Source: Flavobacteriaceae bacterium (GTDB lineage: Bacteria > Bacteroidota > Bacteroidia > Flavobacteriales > Flavobacteriaceae). Taken from it: 64,000 bases of DNA. The notes under the pieces are model-generated. The model made no database searches. It was given only the letters and a program-made list of their open reading frames with translations, and was not told the DNA's origin. Position 1 is the stretch's first letter, and every line of letters starts with the position of its first letter. Below, one piece after another: positions 48,896 to 58,961 of this stretch. Made by a program: the position numbers and the translations under genes. Where the stretch lies: the NCBI GenBank assembly GCA_947451525.1, contig CANFZM010000010.1:1-64000 (forward strand), read 5' to 3'.

Positions 48896-50668
48896 ATGTC
48901 TGAATTAAACAAAGAACAACAAGATTTTTTAAATGATTTTAACTGGCACAATTACTCAGAAGGTATTGATGTAGTAGATCAAAAAAACTTACAAGAATTT
49001 GAAGATTTAGTATCGAAAACTTTTATCGATACCGATCAAGAAGAAGTAGTTGAAGGTGTAGTAGTGAGAATTACTGACCGTGATGCTATTGTTGACATTA
49101 ACGCAAAATCGGAAGGGGTTATTTCTTTAAACGAATTCCGTTACAATCCAGGATTAAAAGTTGGAGACAAGGTAGAGGTTTTAATTGACATCCGTGAGGA
49201 TAAAACAGGTCAATTGGTTTTATCTCACCGTAAAGCAAGAACTATTAAATCTTGGGATAGAGTTATCTCTGCTAACGAAACAGGTGAAATTGTTACTGGT
49301 TTCGTAAAATGTAGAACTAAAGGTGGTATGATTGTTGACGTTTTCGGAATTGAAGCGTTCTTACCAGGTTCACAAATTGATGTGAAACCAATCCGTGACT
49401 ACGATGTATATGTAAACAAAATGATGGAATTTAAAGTTGTGAAAATTAATCACGAATTTAAAAACGTTGTAGTTTCGCATAAAGCGCTTATTGAAGCAGA
49501 TATCGAAGTTCAGAAAAAAGAAATTATTGGTCAATTAGAAAAAGGACAAGTACTTGAAGGTGTTGTTAAAAACATTACTTCTTATGGTGTGTTTATTGAC
49601 TTAGGTGGTGTTGATGGATTAATCCACATTACAGACCTTTCTTGGTCAAGAATTAATCACCCAAGTGAAGTTCTTGAATTAGATCAAAAATTAAACGTAG
49701 TTATTCTTGACTTTGATGATGAGAAAACAAGAATCCAATTAGGTTTAAAACAATTAAACGCTCATCCATGGGATGCACTTGGTGCGGAACTTAAAGTTGG
49801 TGACAAAGTGAAAGGTAAAGTAGTAGTTATTGCTGATTACGGTGCTTTCATTGAAGTTGCTGAAGGTGTTGAAGGTTTAATTCACGTTTCTGAAATGTCA
49901 TGGTCTACACATTTACGTAGTGCTCAAGATTTCGTTAAAGTTGGAGATGTAGTGGAAGCTGTTATCTTAACTTTAGATAGAGACGAAAGAAAAATGTCTT
50001 TAGGCATCAAACAATTATCGCAAGATCCTTGGACTGATATTACTTCTAAATATCCTGTAGGTTCTAAACATACTGGTATCGTTAGAAACTTTACTAACTT
50101 TGGTATCTTCGTTGAATTAGAAGAAGGTATTGATGGTTTGGTTTATATCTCTGATTTATCTTGGACTAAAAAAATCAAACATCCATCAGAATTTGTAAAC
50201 GTAGGAGATAAACTAGATGTAGTAGTATTAGAATTAGATGTTGATGGACGTAAATTATCTTTAGGTCATAAACAAACTACTGCTAATCCTTGGGACAAAC
50301 ATGAAGCTGCTTTTGCTGTTGGAACTATCCACAACGGAACAATCGCTGAAATTGTTGACAAAGGTGCTACTGTAGATTTCGGAGATGATGTTGTTGCGTT
50401 TATTCCAACGCGTCACTTAGAAAAAGAAGACGGTAAAAAATTGAAAAAAGGCGATGTAGCTGATTTCAAAGTTATCGAATTCAATAAAGAATTCAAAAGA
50501 GTTGTTGCTTCTCATACTGCTATCTTTAGAGAAGAAGAAGAGAAAAACGTGAAAGCAGTTTCAGAATCTGTTTCATCTAACAACAATTCATCGTCAGCTT
50601 CTACTTTAGGAGATAACAATGATATTCTTGCTGAATTGAAAGCTAAAATGGAAAAAGGAGGAAACTAA
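48896..50668 (+). CDS. rpsA: 30S ribosomal protein S1
   Basis: The 590-aa protein consists of six S1 OB-fold repeats, for example 'GVVKNITSYGVFIDLGGVDG' and 'GKVVVIADYGAFIEVAEGVE', and a low-complexity C-terminal tail (Glu/Ser/Asn, 'SSNNNSSSAS'). It helps the 30S subunit bind messages, which matters in Bacteroidota where Shine-Dalgarno pairing is weak. Length is normal for flavobacteria. It is preceded by a consensus promoter and followed by a strong terminator. Confidence 0.96.
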   Translation: MSELNKEQQDFLNDFNWHNYSEGIDVVDQKNLQEFEDLVSKTFIDTDQEEVVEGVVVRITDRDAIVDINAKSEGVISLNEFRYNPGLKVGDKVEVLIDIREDKTGQLVLSHRKARTIKSWDRVISANETGEIVTGFVKCRTKGGMIVDVFGIEAFLPGSQIDVKPIRDYDVYVNKMMEFKVVKINHEFKNVVVSHKALIEADIEVQKKEIIGQLEKGQVLEGVVKNITSYGVFIDLGGVDGLIHITDLSWSRINHPSEVLELDQKLNVVILDFDDEKTRIQLGLKQLNAHPWDALGAELKVGDKVKGKVVVIADYGAFIEVAEGVEGLIHVSEMSWSTHLRSAQDFVKVGDVVEAVILTLDRDERKMSLGIKQLSQDPWTDITSKYPVGSKHTGIVRNFTNFGIFVELEEGIDGLVYISDLSWTKKIKHPSEFVNVGDKLDVVVLELDVDGRKLSLGHKQTTANPWDKHEAAFAVGTIHNGTIAEIVDKGATVDFGDDVVAFIPTRHLEKEDGKKLKKGDVADFKVIEFNKEFKRVVASHTAIFREEEEKNVKAVSESVSSNNNSSSASTLGDNNDILAELKAKMEKGGN

Positions 50669-50690
50669 TTCTCTTATTCTTATAAATACT

Positions 50691-50723
50691 AAAAGCGCTA
50701 CAGAAATGTAGCGCTTTTTTTTT
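50691..50723 (+). terminator. Terminator of rpsA
   Basis: AAAAGCGCTACA (50691-50702) pairs with TGTAGCGCTTTT (50707-50718), then T to 50723. Confidence 0.9.
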
Positions 50724-50881
50724 GGTTGTATTATAGCCTTTCCTTTTCAGTAAAAAAATCCTTAGTGCAACTTTGTGGAGTCTTCGTGCAACTTCGTGAA
50801 ATAGTTATATATTTTTTTACAAGGAACTCTAAGTAACGCAACGTTTTGCTAAGGATTTTGTATATTTCTAAAATTACATAA

Positions 50882-50918
50882 ACCACCCCGCCCTTCGGGC
50901 ACCCCTCCAAAGGAGGGG
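50882..50918 (-). repeat. Dispersed GC-rich palindromic repeat
   Basis: ACCACCCCGCCCTTCGGGCA plus CCCCTCCAAAGGAGGGG. Reverse complement of the element found in frame inside the primase-helicase gene at 4284-4320. Confidence 0.85.
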
Positions 50919-50950
50919 AATAATATCGCCGAAAAAATATTGACCAAAAA

Positions 50951-50976
50951 AAAACACTCGAGTAGTCGAGTGTTTT
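50951..50976. terminator. Bidirectional terminator behind pheT
   Basis: AAAACACTCGA (50951-50961) and TCGAGTGTTTT (50966-50976) form a perfect stem with A- and T-runs on either side, so it can end pheT on the minus strand. Confidence 0.85.
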
Positions 50977-51006
50977 TTCTATTTTTAACTTATCGTTGTA
51001 AGATTT

Positions 51007-53427
51007 TTATCGTAATTGCGCTCCTAATTGTGTTTCAAAGTTAGATTGTAATTTCCCCATGATTTTATCAATTTGAACATCGGTTAAGGTTTTCGTTGTG
51101 TCTTGAATGGTAAAACTCACAGCATACGATTTTTTTCCTTCGGGTAAATTCTTTCCTTCATAAACATCAAACAGATTGATATCTTTTAAAAGTGATTTCT
51201 CCGTTTGACGAGCTACTTTATAGATAGATTCAAATTCTACGTTGGCATCAACTAATAAAGCAAAATCGCGTCGTACTTCTGGATATTTAGAAATAGCGGT
51301 AAATTTCACTTTATTGGATAGTAACTTAAGCACTAAATCCCAATGGAACTCGGCATAAAACACTTCTTGTTTAATATCAAAATGTTTCACGATTGATTTT
51401 TTAACCGTTCCCATTTCAACTAAAATATCGTTTCCTAAAGCAAAAGCAATTCCTTCCGCAAAAACATCATTAGTAGTAGGGATATTTTGAGTTTTGTCTA
51501 AACCTAAGCGTGCTAAAATTGCGCTAACATATCCTTTAAATAAAAAGAAGTCGGAAGGTTTTTGAGGATTAGTCCAGCTTTCGGCAATTCGGTTTCCGGT
51601 AGTGAAAAGCGTTAGATGTTTCTTTTCGTTATAACCAGATAATAATTTGCGGTAACTTTTTCCGAATTCAAATAATTTTAAATCGCTACTTCTTCTGTTG
51701 ATATTGTAGGATATTGCTTCAAGTCCAGAAAACAGCATCGATTGGCGCATTGCTGATAAATCATTGCTCAACGGATTTAATATTGTAACATTATATTCTT
51801 CTTTCAATTGTTCTGAAAGATTTACATAATCGGGAGTAGTCAAAGAATTTGCCATCATTTCATGAAATCCTAAAGAGTTCAATTGGTTGGCAATGATGTT
51901 TTGTACTTTATAATCTTCATTTCTTGGAGAATTAGCAACTGTAGCATTTAATTTCTTTGAGAAACTAATGTTGTTATATCCATATACACGAAGAATTTCT
52001 TCAATAACGTCTACTTCTCGTTGCACATCTACTCTATAGGCGGGGATAATTAATCCCATTCCAGCATCCGAAGAACTGTTCACTTTTATATCTAAAGAAG
52101 CAACAATTTTCTTGATGGTTTCCTTTGGTAATTCTTGACCAATTAATTTGAAGGTTTTTTCGTAATTTAAGAAAACAGTGAAATCTTCAATTTTCTTTGG
52201 ATAGATATCAATAATATCGGAAGTAATATCGCCACCAGCAACTTCCTGAATCAATACAGCGGCACGTTTTAAAGCATATTGCGTAATTTCAGGATCAATT
52301 CCTCTTTCAAAACGAAAGGAAGCATCAGTACTTAAACCATGTCTTTTTGCTGTTTTGCGAATAGCAACCGGATTAAAATAGGCACTTTCTAAAAAGATAC
52401 TTGTAGTATTTTCAGATACTCCCGAATTTTTCCCCCCAAAAACTCCAGCAATACATAACGGACCTTTATCATCACAAATCATGATGTCTTCTTCGTGCAA
52501 GGTACGTTCGATAGAATCTAGAGTTGTGAATTTGGTTCCAGCTGCAACGGTTTTTACGTTAATCTTCCCGTGAATTTGCGAGGCATCAAATGCATGTAAG
52601 GGTTGTCCTAATTCATGTAGTACATAATTAGTAACATCAATTACATTATTTTTTGGAGTTAATCCAATAGATTTCAATCGGTTTTGTAACCAACTTGGAG
52701 ATTCTTTTATTGTAATTCCAGAAATAGTAACGCCACAGTAGCGCGGTACCAATTTAGAATCGGTAACGTTAATATCAATTTTTAAGGTACGCTTGTCTAC
52801 TTTAAATTTAGAAACCGAAGGGGTAATTAATTCTAAAGAAGCATTTTTTTGTAATAATCCGGCTCTTAAATCTCTTGCAACTCCCATGTGTGACATTGCG
52901 TCGGCACGATTTGGAGTTAATCCAATTTCAAAAACTTCATCATTTTCTATATTAAAAACTTTAGCAGCAGGAGTTCCTGGTACTAAACTTTCGTCTAAAA
53001 CCATAATACCTTCGTGACTAGTTCCTAATCCTAATTCATCTTCGGCACAAATCATTCCATGACTTTCTTGTCCGCGAATTTTTCCTTTTTTAATTTCAAA
53101 TGCTACACCTTCTTTATCAAAAAGTTTGGTGCCAATAGTAGCAACGGGAACTTTTTGTCCGGCAGCAACATTACTAGCGCCACATACAATTTGAACGGGT
53201 GTTCCAGTTCCAAGATCTACTGTAGTAACCTTTAATCTATCAGCATCAGGATGTTTTTCACAAGTCAAAACATGACCAACCACAACGCCTTCAAGTCCTC
53301 CTTTTACCGATTGGTATTTTTCAACCATTTCTACTTCTAGACCTAAATCGGTAAGAATATTAGAAATATCTTCGGAGGGAGCATCTATTTTTAAAAATTG
53401 TTTTAACCAGTTGTATGAAATCTTCAT
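51007..53427 (-). CDS. pheT: Phenylalanyl-tRNA synthetase beta subunit
   Basis: The 806-aa subunit joins PheS to charge tRNA-Phe. Domains in order: EMAP-type tRNA-binding OB fold (40-150, 'GVVVGHVLTCEKHPDADRLK'), B3/B4 editing domain (215-390), B5 (400-475), the inactive synthetase-like core ('LKLFEFGKSYRKLLSGYNEK') and a C-terminal ferredoxin-fold anticodon domain ('YPEVRRDFALLVDANVEFES'). Full length. pheS is not in the window, as in many Bacteroidota where pheS and pheT are apart. Confidence 0.96.
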   Translation of the reverse strand: MKISYNWLKQFLKIDAPSEDISNILTDLGLEVEMVEKYQSVKGGLEGVVVGHVLTCEKHPDADRLKVTTVDLGTGTPVQIVCGASNVAAGQKVPVATIGTKLFDKEGVAFEIKKGKIRGQESHGMICAEDELGLGTSHEGIMVLDESLVPGTPAAKVFNIENDEVFEIGLTPNRADAMSHMGVARDLRAGLLQKNASLELITPSVSKFKVDKRTLKIDINVTDSKLVPRYCGVTISGITIKESPSWLQNRLKSIGLTPKNNVIDVTNYVLHELGQPLHAFDASQIHGKINVKTVAAGTKFTTLDSIERTLHEEDIMICDDKGPLCIAGVFGGKNSGVSENTTSIFLESAYFNPVAIRKTAKRHGLSTDASFRFERGIDPEITQYALKRAAVLIQEVAGGDITSDIIDIYPKKIEDFTVFLNYEKTFKLIGQELPKETIKKIVASLDIKVNSSSDAGMGLIIPAYRVDVQREVDVIEEILRVYGYNNISFSKKLNATVANSPRNEDYKVQNIIANQLNSLGFHEMMANSLTTPDYVNLSEQLKEEYNVTILNPLSNDLSAMRQSMLFSGLEAISYNINRRSSDLKLFEFGKSYRKLLSGYNEKKHLTLFTTGNRIAESWTNPQKPSDFFLFKGYVSAILARLGLDKTQNIPTTNDVFAEGIAFALGNDILVEMGTVKKSIVKHFDIKQEVFYAEFHWDLVLKLLSNKVKFTAISKYPEVRRDFALLVDANVEFESIYKVARQTEKSLLKDINLFDVYEGKNLPEGKKSYAVSFTIQDTTKTLTDVQIDKIMGKLQSNFETQLGAQLR

Positions 53428-53594
53428 GGTATTCGAATAATATTTTGAGAGGTCAAAGATAAGTATTGTAGCATTTACATTAAAATATATTTACATCAAA
53501 TAATTATTTCTTTTATATTGATAATTTGATTATAAATTAGTAGTTTTTTTTGGATATACCTAAATAAAAGGTATAATAATTCCACTCTTAACAA

Positions 53595-53625
53595 TTTTGT
53601 GCTATAATATGATTTTTTTGTGCTA
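53595..53625 (+). promoter_or_regulatory. Direct-repeat operator ahead of the aldehyde dehydrogenase gene
   Basis: TTTTGTGCTA occurs at 53595-53604 and 53616-53625, 21 bp apart (two helical turns), the usual layout for AraC-family binding. The second half ends 21 bp before the TACTTTTG -7 box at 53647-53654. An AraC-type gene lies behind the target genes. Confidence 0.55.
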
Positions 53626-53646
53626 CTTTTTTATGATAAAGGTTAT

Positions 53647-53654
53647 TACTTTTG
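53647..53654 (+). promoter_or_regulatory. -7 box of the aldehyde dehydrogenase gene
   Basis: TACTTTTG matches TAnnTTTG; no good -33 box is seen at the right distance, which fits a promoter that needs an activator. Confidence 0.55.
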
Positions 53655-53676
53655 AATAAACCTAAAAATAATAAAA

Positions 53677-55182
53677 ATGAGTAACTTAATTCAAAGACCA
53701 CAATTAAAAGAAAAGTATGATAATTACATCAACGGAAAATGGACTGCGCCTTCTACAGGGTTGTATTTCGAAGCAGTATCTCCTATTGATGGGAAATTAT
53801 TAGCAAAAGCGGCACATTCTACAAAATTAGATGTTGAAATGGCTGTAGATGCAGCACATGAAGCATTTAAAACATGGAGCCAAACTTCGGCAACTGAAAG
53901 AAGTATTATATTAAATAAAATTGCGGATAGAATAGAGGCAAATTTAGAGCACATTGCTATTGTAGAAACTCTAGATAACGGAAAAGCAGTTAGAGAAACT
54001 TTAAATGCAGATATCCCTTTAGCCGTGGATCACTTTAGATATTTTGCAAGTGTAATTCGTGCAGAAGAAGGTTCTATTAATGAATTAGATAAAGATACCG
54101 TTTCTATAATTGTTAATGAGCCACTTGGTGTTATTGCGCAAATTATTCCTTGGAATTTCCCAATTTTAATGGCAGTGTGGAAACTTGCTCCGGCTCTTGC
54201 AGCAGGAAACTGTGTGGTTCTTAAACCAGCAGAAAGTACTCCAATTTCTATTATGGTATTGATGGAAATCATAGGTGATTTACTTCCTCCTGGAGTAATC
54301 AATGTTGTTAATGGATTTGGTGCTGAATTAGGAAGAACTTTAGTTACTAATCCTAAAGTTTCCAAAGCGGCCTTTACAGGATCAACTGCCACAGGAAGAA
54401 TGGTAATGCAATATGCTACAGAAAATATTATTCCGGTAACTTTAGAATTAGGTGGAAAATCTCCAAATATTTTCTTCAAATCGGTTATGGATGAAGACGA
54501 TGCCTTTTTAGATAAAGCTATTGAAGGTGCGGTACTTTTTGCTTTCAATCAAGGGGAAGTTTGTACCTGTCCATCTAGATTGTTAATTCATGAAGATATT
54601 TACGATAAATTTATCGAAAGAGTATTAGAAAGAGTAAAAGCAATTAAAGTTGGAAGTCCTTTAGACTCAACAGTGATGATGGGTGCGCAAGCATCTCAAA
54701 TTCAAAAAGATAAAATCCTTTCTTATATAAAATTAGGAAAAGAAGAAGGAGCAGAGTTATTATGTGGTGGAGATGTGAACCATTTAGGTGGAGATTTAGA
54801 AGGTGGGTATTACATTCAACCAACCCTTTTTAAAGGACATAACAAAATGAGAATTTTTCAAGAAGAAATTTTCGGACCAGTATTAGCCGTTACTACTTTT
54901 AAAACTACCGAAGAAGCTTTAGAAATTGCTAACGATACCATGTATGGTTTAGGAGCTGGAGTTTGGACTCGTGATGCACATGAGTTATACCAAGTGCCAA
55001 GAGCTATTCAAGCGGGTAGAGTATGGGTAAATCAATACCATGCTTATCCAGCAGGTGCTCCGTTTGGAGGATACAAACAATCGGGTATTGGAAGAGAAAA
55101 TCACAAAATGATGTTAGACCATTACCGTCAAACTAAAAACATGTTGATTTCTTATAACAAAAACAAATTAGGTTTCTTTTAG
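53677..55182 (+). CDS. NAD(P)-dependent aldehyde dehydrogenase (AldB/ExaC type)
   Basis: The 501-aa enzyme oxidises aldehydes to acids. '[20 protein letters not shown]' and '[15 protein letters not shown]' bind the cofactor, '[13 protein letters not shown]' holds the general base Glu, and '[13 protein letters not shown]' the nucleophilic Cys. Best fit is the acetaldehyde/propionaldehyde branch that is typically paired with a DUF779 gene, as here. The gene starts 22 bp behind a -7 box and follows AraC-type operator repeats. Confidence 0.93.
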   Translation: MSNLIQRPQLKEKYDNYINGKWTAPSTGLYFEAVSPIDGKLLAKAAHSTKLDVEMAVDAAHEAFKTWSQTSATERSIILNKIADRIEANLEHIAIVETLDNGKAVRETLNADIPLAVDHFRYFASVIRAEEGSINELDKDTVSIIVNEPLGVIAQIIPWNFPILMAVWKLAPALAAGNCVVLKPAESTPISIMVLMEIIGDLLPPGVINVVNGFGAELGRTLVTNPKVSKAAFTGSTATGRMVMQYATENIIPVTLELGGKSPNIFFKSVMDEDDAFLDKAIEGAVLFAFNQGEVCTCPSRLLIHEDIYDKFIERVLERVKAIKVGSPLDSTVMMGAQASQIQKDKILSYIKLGKEEGAELLCGGDVNHLGGDLEGGYYIQPTLFKGHNKMRIFQEEIFGPVLAVTTFKTTEEALEIANDTMYGLGAGVWTRDAHELYQVPRAIQAGRVWVNQYHAYPAGAPFGGYKQSGIGRENHKMMLDHYRQTKNMLISYNKNKLGFF

Positions 55183-55220
55183 TAGATAATCCTTAAATTT
55201 AAAATTAATTAATATATTTA

Positions 55221-55286
55221 AAACCATTAAGGAATTGAGAAAATTAAGGTAAATAATCTTAAATAATCTTAATTTCTTAATGGTTT
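55221..55286. repeat. Inverted repeat between the dehydrogenase and DUF779 genes
   Basis: AAACCATTAAGGAA (55221-55234) pairs with TTTCTTAATGGTTT (55273-55286), and AAATTAAG (55241-55248) with CTTAATTT (55268-55275) in part. The AACCATTAAG palindrome looks like a dispersed flavobacterial intergenic repeat and may stabilise or cut the message between the two genes. Confidence 0.6.
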
Positions 55287-55298
55287 AATTTTTATAAA

Positions 55299-55685
55299 AT
55301 GGAAAAAATAAAACGATTAGGAGTTACTCCAGAGGCATTAGAAGTTGTAAAAATGCTTCAAGAAAAGTTTGGCGATTTGATGTTTTATCAAGCGGGTGGT
55401 TGTTGTGAAGGAACACAACCACAATGTTTTGAAAAAGGAGCTTTTTTTCCAAGAACTAATGATGTATGTATTGGTCAGATTGAAGGATTTGATTTCTGGT
55501 TGGATAAAGATTTATTTGAATATTGGAAATTCAGTCATTTTACTTTGGATGTAACTGATGGATTTGGTCCTGGAGGATTTTCTTTGGAAACGCCTTATGG
55601 AAAAACCTTTCAAGTAAAATACCGATTGTTTACCGAAGATGAAAGTAATAATTTAGAAGAGGTAAAATTGAATTCCTACGATTAA
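55299..55685 (+). CDS. DUF779 family protein
   Basis: The 128-aa protein has the DUF779 cysteine pattern 'FYQAGGCCEGTQPQCFEKGA' and 'GDVCIG'-like 'NDVCIGQIEGFDFWLDKDLF'. DUF779 genes accompany aldehyde dehydrogenase genes in many bacteria; their exact task is not known, though a role as accessory or stabilising protein is likely. It lies 116 bp behind the dehydrogenase gene and overlaps the convergent AraC gene by 4 bp. Confidence 0.9.
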   Translation: MEKIKRLGVTPEALEVVKMLQEKFGDLMFYQAGGCCEGTQPQCFEKGAFFPRTNDVCIGQIEGFDFWLDKDLFEYWKFSHFTLDVTDGFGPGGFSLETPYGKTFQVKYRLFTEDESNNLEEVKLNSYD

Positions 55686-56605
55686 TGCGTAACATTCATT
55701 AATTGGTATTGCTTTGGTGTTACACCTTCATGTTTTTTAAACAAACGAATAAAGTAATTGCAATCTTCAAATCCGGTGGCATAGGATACTTCGTTTACGT
55801 GAATTTTCGGATTTTTCAATAACTTTTTGGCATATTTTATCTTTTCATTTAAGATAAATTCTATAGGGCTCATGCCCAATTCTCTTTTAAAATAGCGGTA
55901 AAAGGAAGTAGTACTCATGCAGGCTTTTTCGCTTAAATCTTTCAAATTAATGCTTTGCTGAATATTCTTTTTTATAAATTCAATTGAAGCCGCTAAAGGA
56001 CTATTGATTTCAAAAGGAGTATCATCTTCGTATCGTTTTACGGTTTGGGTTTGGATAATTCGTATCAATAATTCCTGTAAAGTCAAATCAGCCAACGCAT
56101 CTTTGGTGATAGAGGTACTCATACATTCTTTAATTAATTTATTGATGGTCGTAGCCAAATCGACATTATTGTAAAAGAAATAATTTTGATAATTCAATTG
56201 CCAAAAATGATTATTTCCTTCTTTAGGATAACGTTCATTAAGAAAATTAAGGGTATCTGTTATTTTGGCTTGATCGATTGCTAGTGCCAAACATTGGGTA
56301 GGATTGTTAAAACTTGCTTCTGGAAAATCAATTTTCATTCCTACATTAGAAGGAATTACTACAGTTTCACCAGGCAAATATTCAAAGCCAGGATCGTCAA
56401 AAAGATGCATTACTTTTTTTCCCCGCAACATGCTTGTCACCACCAAATCATTAAACTTTAAAGGCACTAAAGTAGATTCTTGATAGGTTTCAAAAATATT
56501 CAACTCACAATTATTCAATGAAAAAATGGTACGATTTTCGACCAATGTTTTCAATGATTTTTCATGGGTTAGGGCAGGTGCATGAAGTAACGATTTTAAG
56601 GGCAT
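55682..56605 (-). CDS. AraC family transcriptional regulator
   Basis: The 307-aa protein has an N-terminal AraC_N-like ligand or regulatory part (1-190, 'PGFEYLPGETVVIPSNVGMK') and a C-terminal pair of helix-turn-helix units: 'SINLKDLSEKACMSTTSFYR' and 'IHVNEVSYATGFEDCNYFIR', ending 'FKKHEGVTPKQYQ'. It probably activates the neighbouring dehydrogenase genes through the 21-bp-spaced repeats at 53595-53625. Convergent place with DUF779 fits this pairing. Confidence 0.9.
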   Translation of the reverse strand: MPLKSLLHAPALTHEKSLKTLVENRTIFSLNNCELNIFETYQESTLVPLKFNDLVVTSMLRGKKVMHLFDDPGFEYLPGETVVIPSNVGMKIDFPEASFNNPTQCLALAIDQAKITDTLNFLNERYPKEGNNHFWQLNYQNYFFYNNVDLATTINKLIKECMSTSITKDALADLTLQELLIRIIQTQTVKRYEDDTPFEINSPLAASIEFIKKNIQQSINLKDLSEKACMSTTSFYRYFKRELGMSPIEFILNEKIKYAKKLLKNPKIHVNEVSYATGFEDCNYFIRLFKKHEGVTPKQYQLMNVTH

Positions 56606-56777
56606 TTATTTATTTTATTTTCGACCACTAAAATAGTAAAAATAATATTCAGTTTTCAAAAACAAAAGTTAATTGTTGCTTAGTTCTAATATATATATGA
56701 AAAAAAAATTAGTCACCAAGAAGATAAGGTATGGTAGAATCAATATATTGTAGATGAATAAAAATATCTCTATTAAC

Positions 56778-57350
56778 TTACATCAAAAATATCCTTTCAA
56801 TTGTCCAATACAATGCCACGCATCCTATTAAACTCGATATAGGATATACTACTCGTTCTTTGTACCAAATTTTGTGTGCGAACCATTTGCTAACTAAAAA
56901 ATAAGCCAAGAGTAGTACCACAATTTGTCCTAATTCTACACCAATATTAAAAGAAATTAGAGAGGTAAAAAACTGTTCTTTTGGAATTCCGATTTCTTTT
57001 AAAGCGGTTGCAAAACCCATTCCGTGAATTAATCCAAAAGCAAATAAGATAAATAGTCGATAAGGATTTACTTTGCTATGAATAATATTTTCTAAGGAAG
57101 TAAATAGTATGGAAAGCGCAATTAATGGTTCAATATAATTGGAATTAGGCATCAGTATTCCAGATGCTGCTAATCCTAACGAAACACTATGAGCTAAAGT
57201 AAAAACGGAGCATTGAATCACTACCGATTTTAACTTTGAATTTAAAAAGAAAATACTTAAGATAAAAAGAAGGTGATCAAAACCATACGGAAGAACGTGA
57301 GTAAATCCTAATACAATATACTGCTCAATAGTATGGAGATAACTCATCAT
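56778..57350 (-). CDS. HupE/UreJ-like membrane protein
   Basis: The 190-aa protein has six membrane helices with conserved His, Asp and Glu: 'THVLPYGFDHLLFILSIFF', 'FTLAHSVSLGLAASG', 'GLIHGMGFATALKEIG', 'FNIGVELGQIVVLL'. HupE/UreJ proteins carry nickel or related ions in some bacteria; in flavobacteria the substrate is unknown. It ends a minus-strand run of T9SS genes and starts right at the sulfatase stop, so it is co-transcribed. Confidence 0.85.
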   Translation of the reverse strand: MMSYLHTIEQYIVLGFTHVLPYGFDHLLFILSIFFLNSKLKSVVIQCSVFTLAHSVSLGLAASGILMPNSNYIEPLIALSILFTSLENIIHSKVNPYRLFILFAFGLIHGMGFATALKEIGIPKEQFFTSLISFNIGVELGQIVVLLLAYFLVSKWFAHKIWYKERVVYPISSLIGCVALYWTIERIFLM

Positions 57351-58958
57351 TTAATCTTTAACCAACTTAAAGGTAGTGTTAGTTTTATCTATTATTTTTA
57401 AGAAATAGATTCCATTTGCTAAAGCCGAAAAATCTTGATTCTCAATTGATTTTCCTTTATAAATGAGTTGACCTAAATTGGAATAAAGTTCATAATTTTC
57501 ATTTCCTGTATACGATTTTAAATTTATTTTGAAATGAAAAGGATTTGGAAATACCTTTATTTCATTGGATTCAAAACTATAAGAATCAACTGAAAGCAGC
57601 GGATTGCAATAGGAAGTTCCTCCAACTAAGTTAGTCATTTCACTACATAAATAACTGTAATTAGAACTTTGAGTAGGAGTAAGGGTTCCCAATAGTAAAT
57701 TTAGATTATTTGTCTCGGCAACATTATTGGTTAAATTGAAAAACTTTTCTGTACCATCGTCAAATTTCATCAATTTGTAATCGGTATTTCTCATTGTTTT
57801 ACCATCTCCTGAAGTGGGTGTTAGTTTGAAAATTTCAGTAAATTCCCATGGTCTTACAGATGCAGTTTGGTTTAATAATATTGGCATTAAACTGTGGCTA
57901 TCTACAACAGTTGTTGGTATTTGACTTTGCCAATTAGTATCACCAAAAAGTTCTAATATTGTTGCAAATAAATCGGCGGTATTCACAAAAGAGTTATTGC
58001 TTCTGTTGGGATTTACAACATCGGGACCCGAAACAATAAAAGGGACTGTTACTCCGCCTTGATAAATGCTTCCTTTTGAAGGACTACTTTGCGCTACTAA
58101 AGAATCATCACCATTGTCACCAATGAAAATAATATCGGTGTTATCCCATTTTCCAGAACTTACTAAATAGTCAAAAAAGCGCCCTATTTCTTTATCCATA
58201 GCCTCCGTCATGGCTTGAAAATAAGGAACCGGATTAGCAGTAATATCTGCTTGTGTGCCAGATAAACCAGTATTAGTAATCAAGTTGGCAGGGGGTAAAT
58301 GATAGGGGGTATGTGGTGCATTAAATGCTAAATATAAAAAGAAAGGTTTTGTTGTAGGTTGACTATTTATATACGAAATTGCATTATTAACATTTTCAGT
58401 TGTGGCATAATTAGTGCAGGTTGAACTAACGCCATTGGTAATTTTAGCCCAATTATAGAATCCGGTAACTAATTGACCAGGTTGCCCTAAAGCACCAGTT
58501 AAACTTCCTTCATAGTGATCAAATCCCATTGTTGTAGGATAATTATAACCTATTGGAGCAAAGGTTGTTAAATGCCATTTCCCAATGCAGGCTTTAGATA
58601 TTCCGTTTGGCGAATAGATATTTAGCACCTTAGGAATTATATTTTCATTGATATTTAATTTTGTATTTGCACCATCCACTACATCACCCACACCGGTTCT
58701 AAAACTATATCTACCGGTTAAGATTCCAGCACGAGTTGGTGAACAAAGTGGATTAGACCAAGCATTATTAAAGACAACGCCTCTAGGTAAAAGACGCCTA
58801 ACATTAGTTAAATTAACAACATTGGCTGCATGATCGGAATAAATATCACAATAATCTTTTCCTAAATCGTCTGCAACAATTAAAACCACATTGCGTTGTT
58901 GTGCATAATTGGTAAATCCAATAAGAAATAGAACAAAAAGGAGATTTTTTTTAATCAT
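57351..58958 (-). CDS. T9SS-exported sulfatase
   Basis: The 535-aa protein has a signal peptide, a type I sulfatase domain ('NVVLIVADDLGKDYCDIYSD' for metal binding; 'NPLCSPTRAGILTGRYSFR' with Cys-x-Pro-x-Arg, the site of formylglycine formation) and a C-terminal type A sorting domain ('VFPNPFHFKINLKS' to 'GIYFLKIIDK'). It should be secreted or surface-bound and remove sulfate from polysaccharides or similar. The formylglycine-generating enzyme is not in the window. Confidence 0.92.
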   Translation of the reverse strand: MIKKNLLFVLFLIGFTNYAQQRNVVLIVADDLGKDYCDIYSDHAANVVNLTNVRRLLPRGVVFNNAWSNPLCSPTRAGILTGRYSFRTGVGDVVDGANTKLNINENIIPKVLNIYSPNGISKACIGKWHLTTFAPIGYNYPTTMGFDHYEGSLTGALGQPGQLVTGFYNWAKITNGVSSTCTNYATTENVNNAISYINSQPTTKPFFLYLAFNAPHTPYHLPPANLITNTGLSGTQADITANPVPYFQAMTEAMDKEIGRFFDYLVSSGKWDNTDIIFIGDNGDDSLVAQSSPSKGSIYQGGVTVPFIVSGPDVVNPNRSNNSFVNTADLFATILELFGDTNWQSQIPTTVVDSHSLMPILLNQTASVRPWEFTEIFKLTPTSGDGKTMRNTDYKLMKFDDGTEKFFNLTNNVAETNNLNLLLGTLTPTQSSNYSYLCSEMTNLVGGTSYCNPLLSVDSYSFESNEIKVFPNPFHFKINLKSYTGNENYELYSNLGQLIYKGKSIENQDFSALANGIYFLKIIDKTNTTFKLVKD

Positions 58959-58961
58959 TGG

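Larger units (their letters stand above)
50669..51006. other. Intergenic region between rpsA and pheT
   Basis: Holds the rpsA terminator (50691-50723), the palindromic repeat at 50882-50918 and a bidirectional terminator (50951-50976). No gene. Confidence 0.65.
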
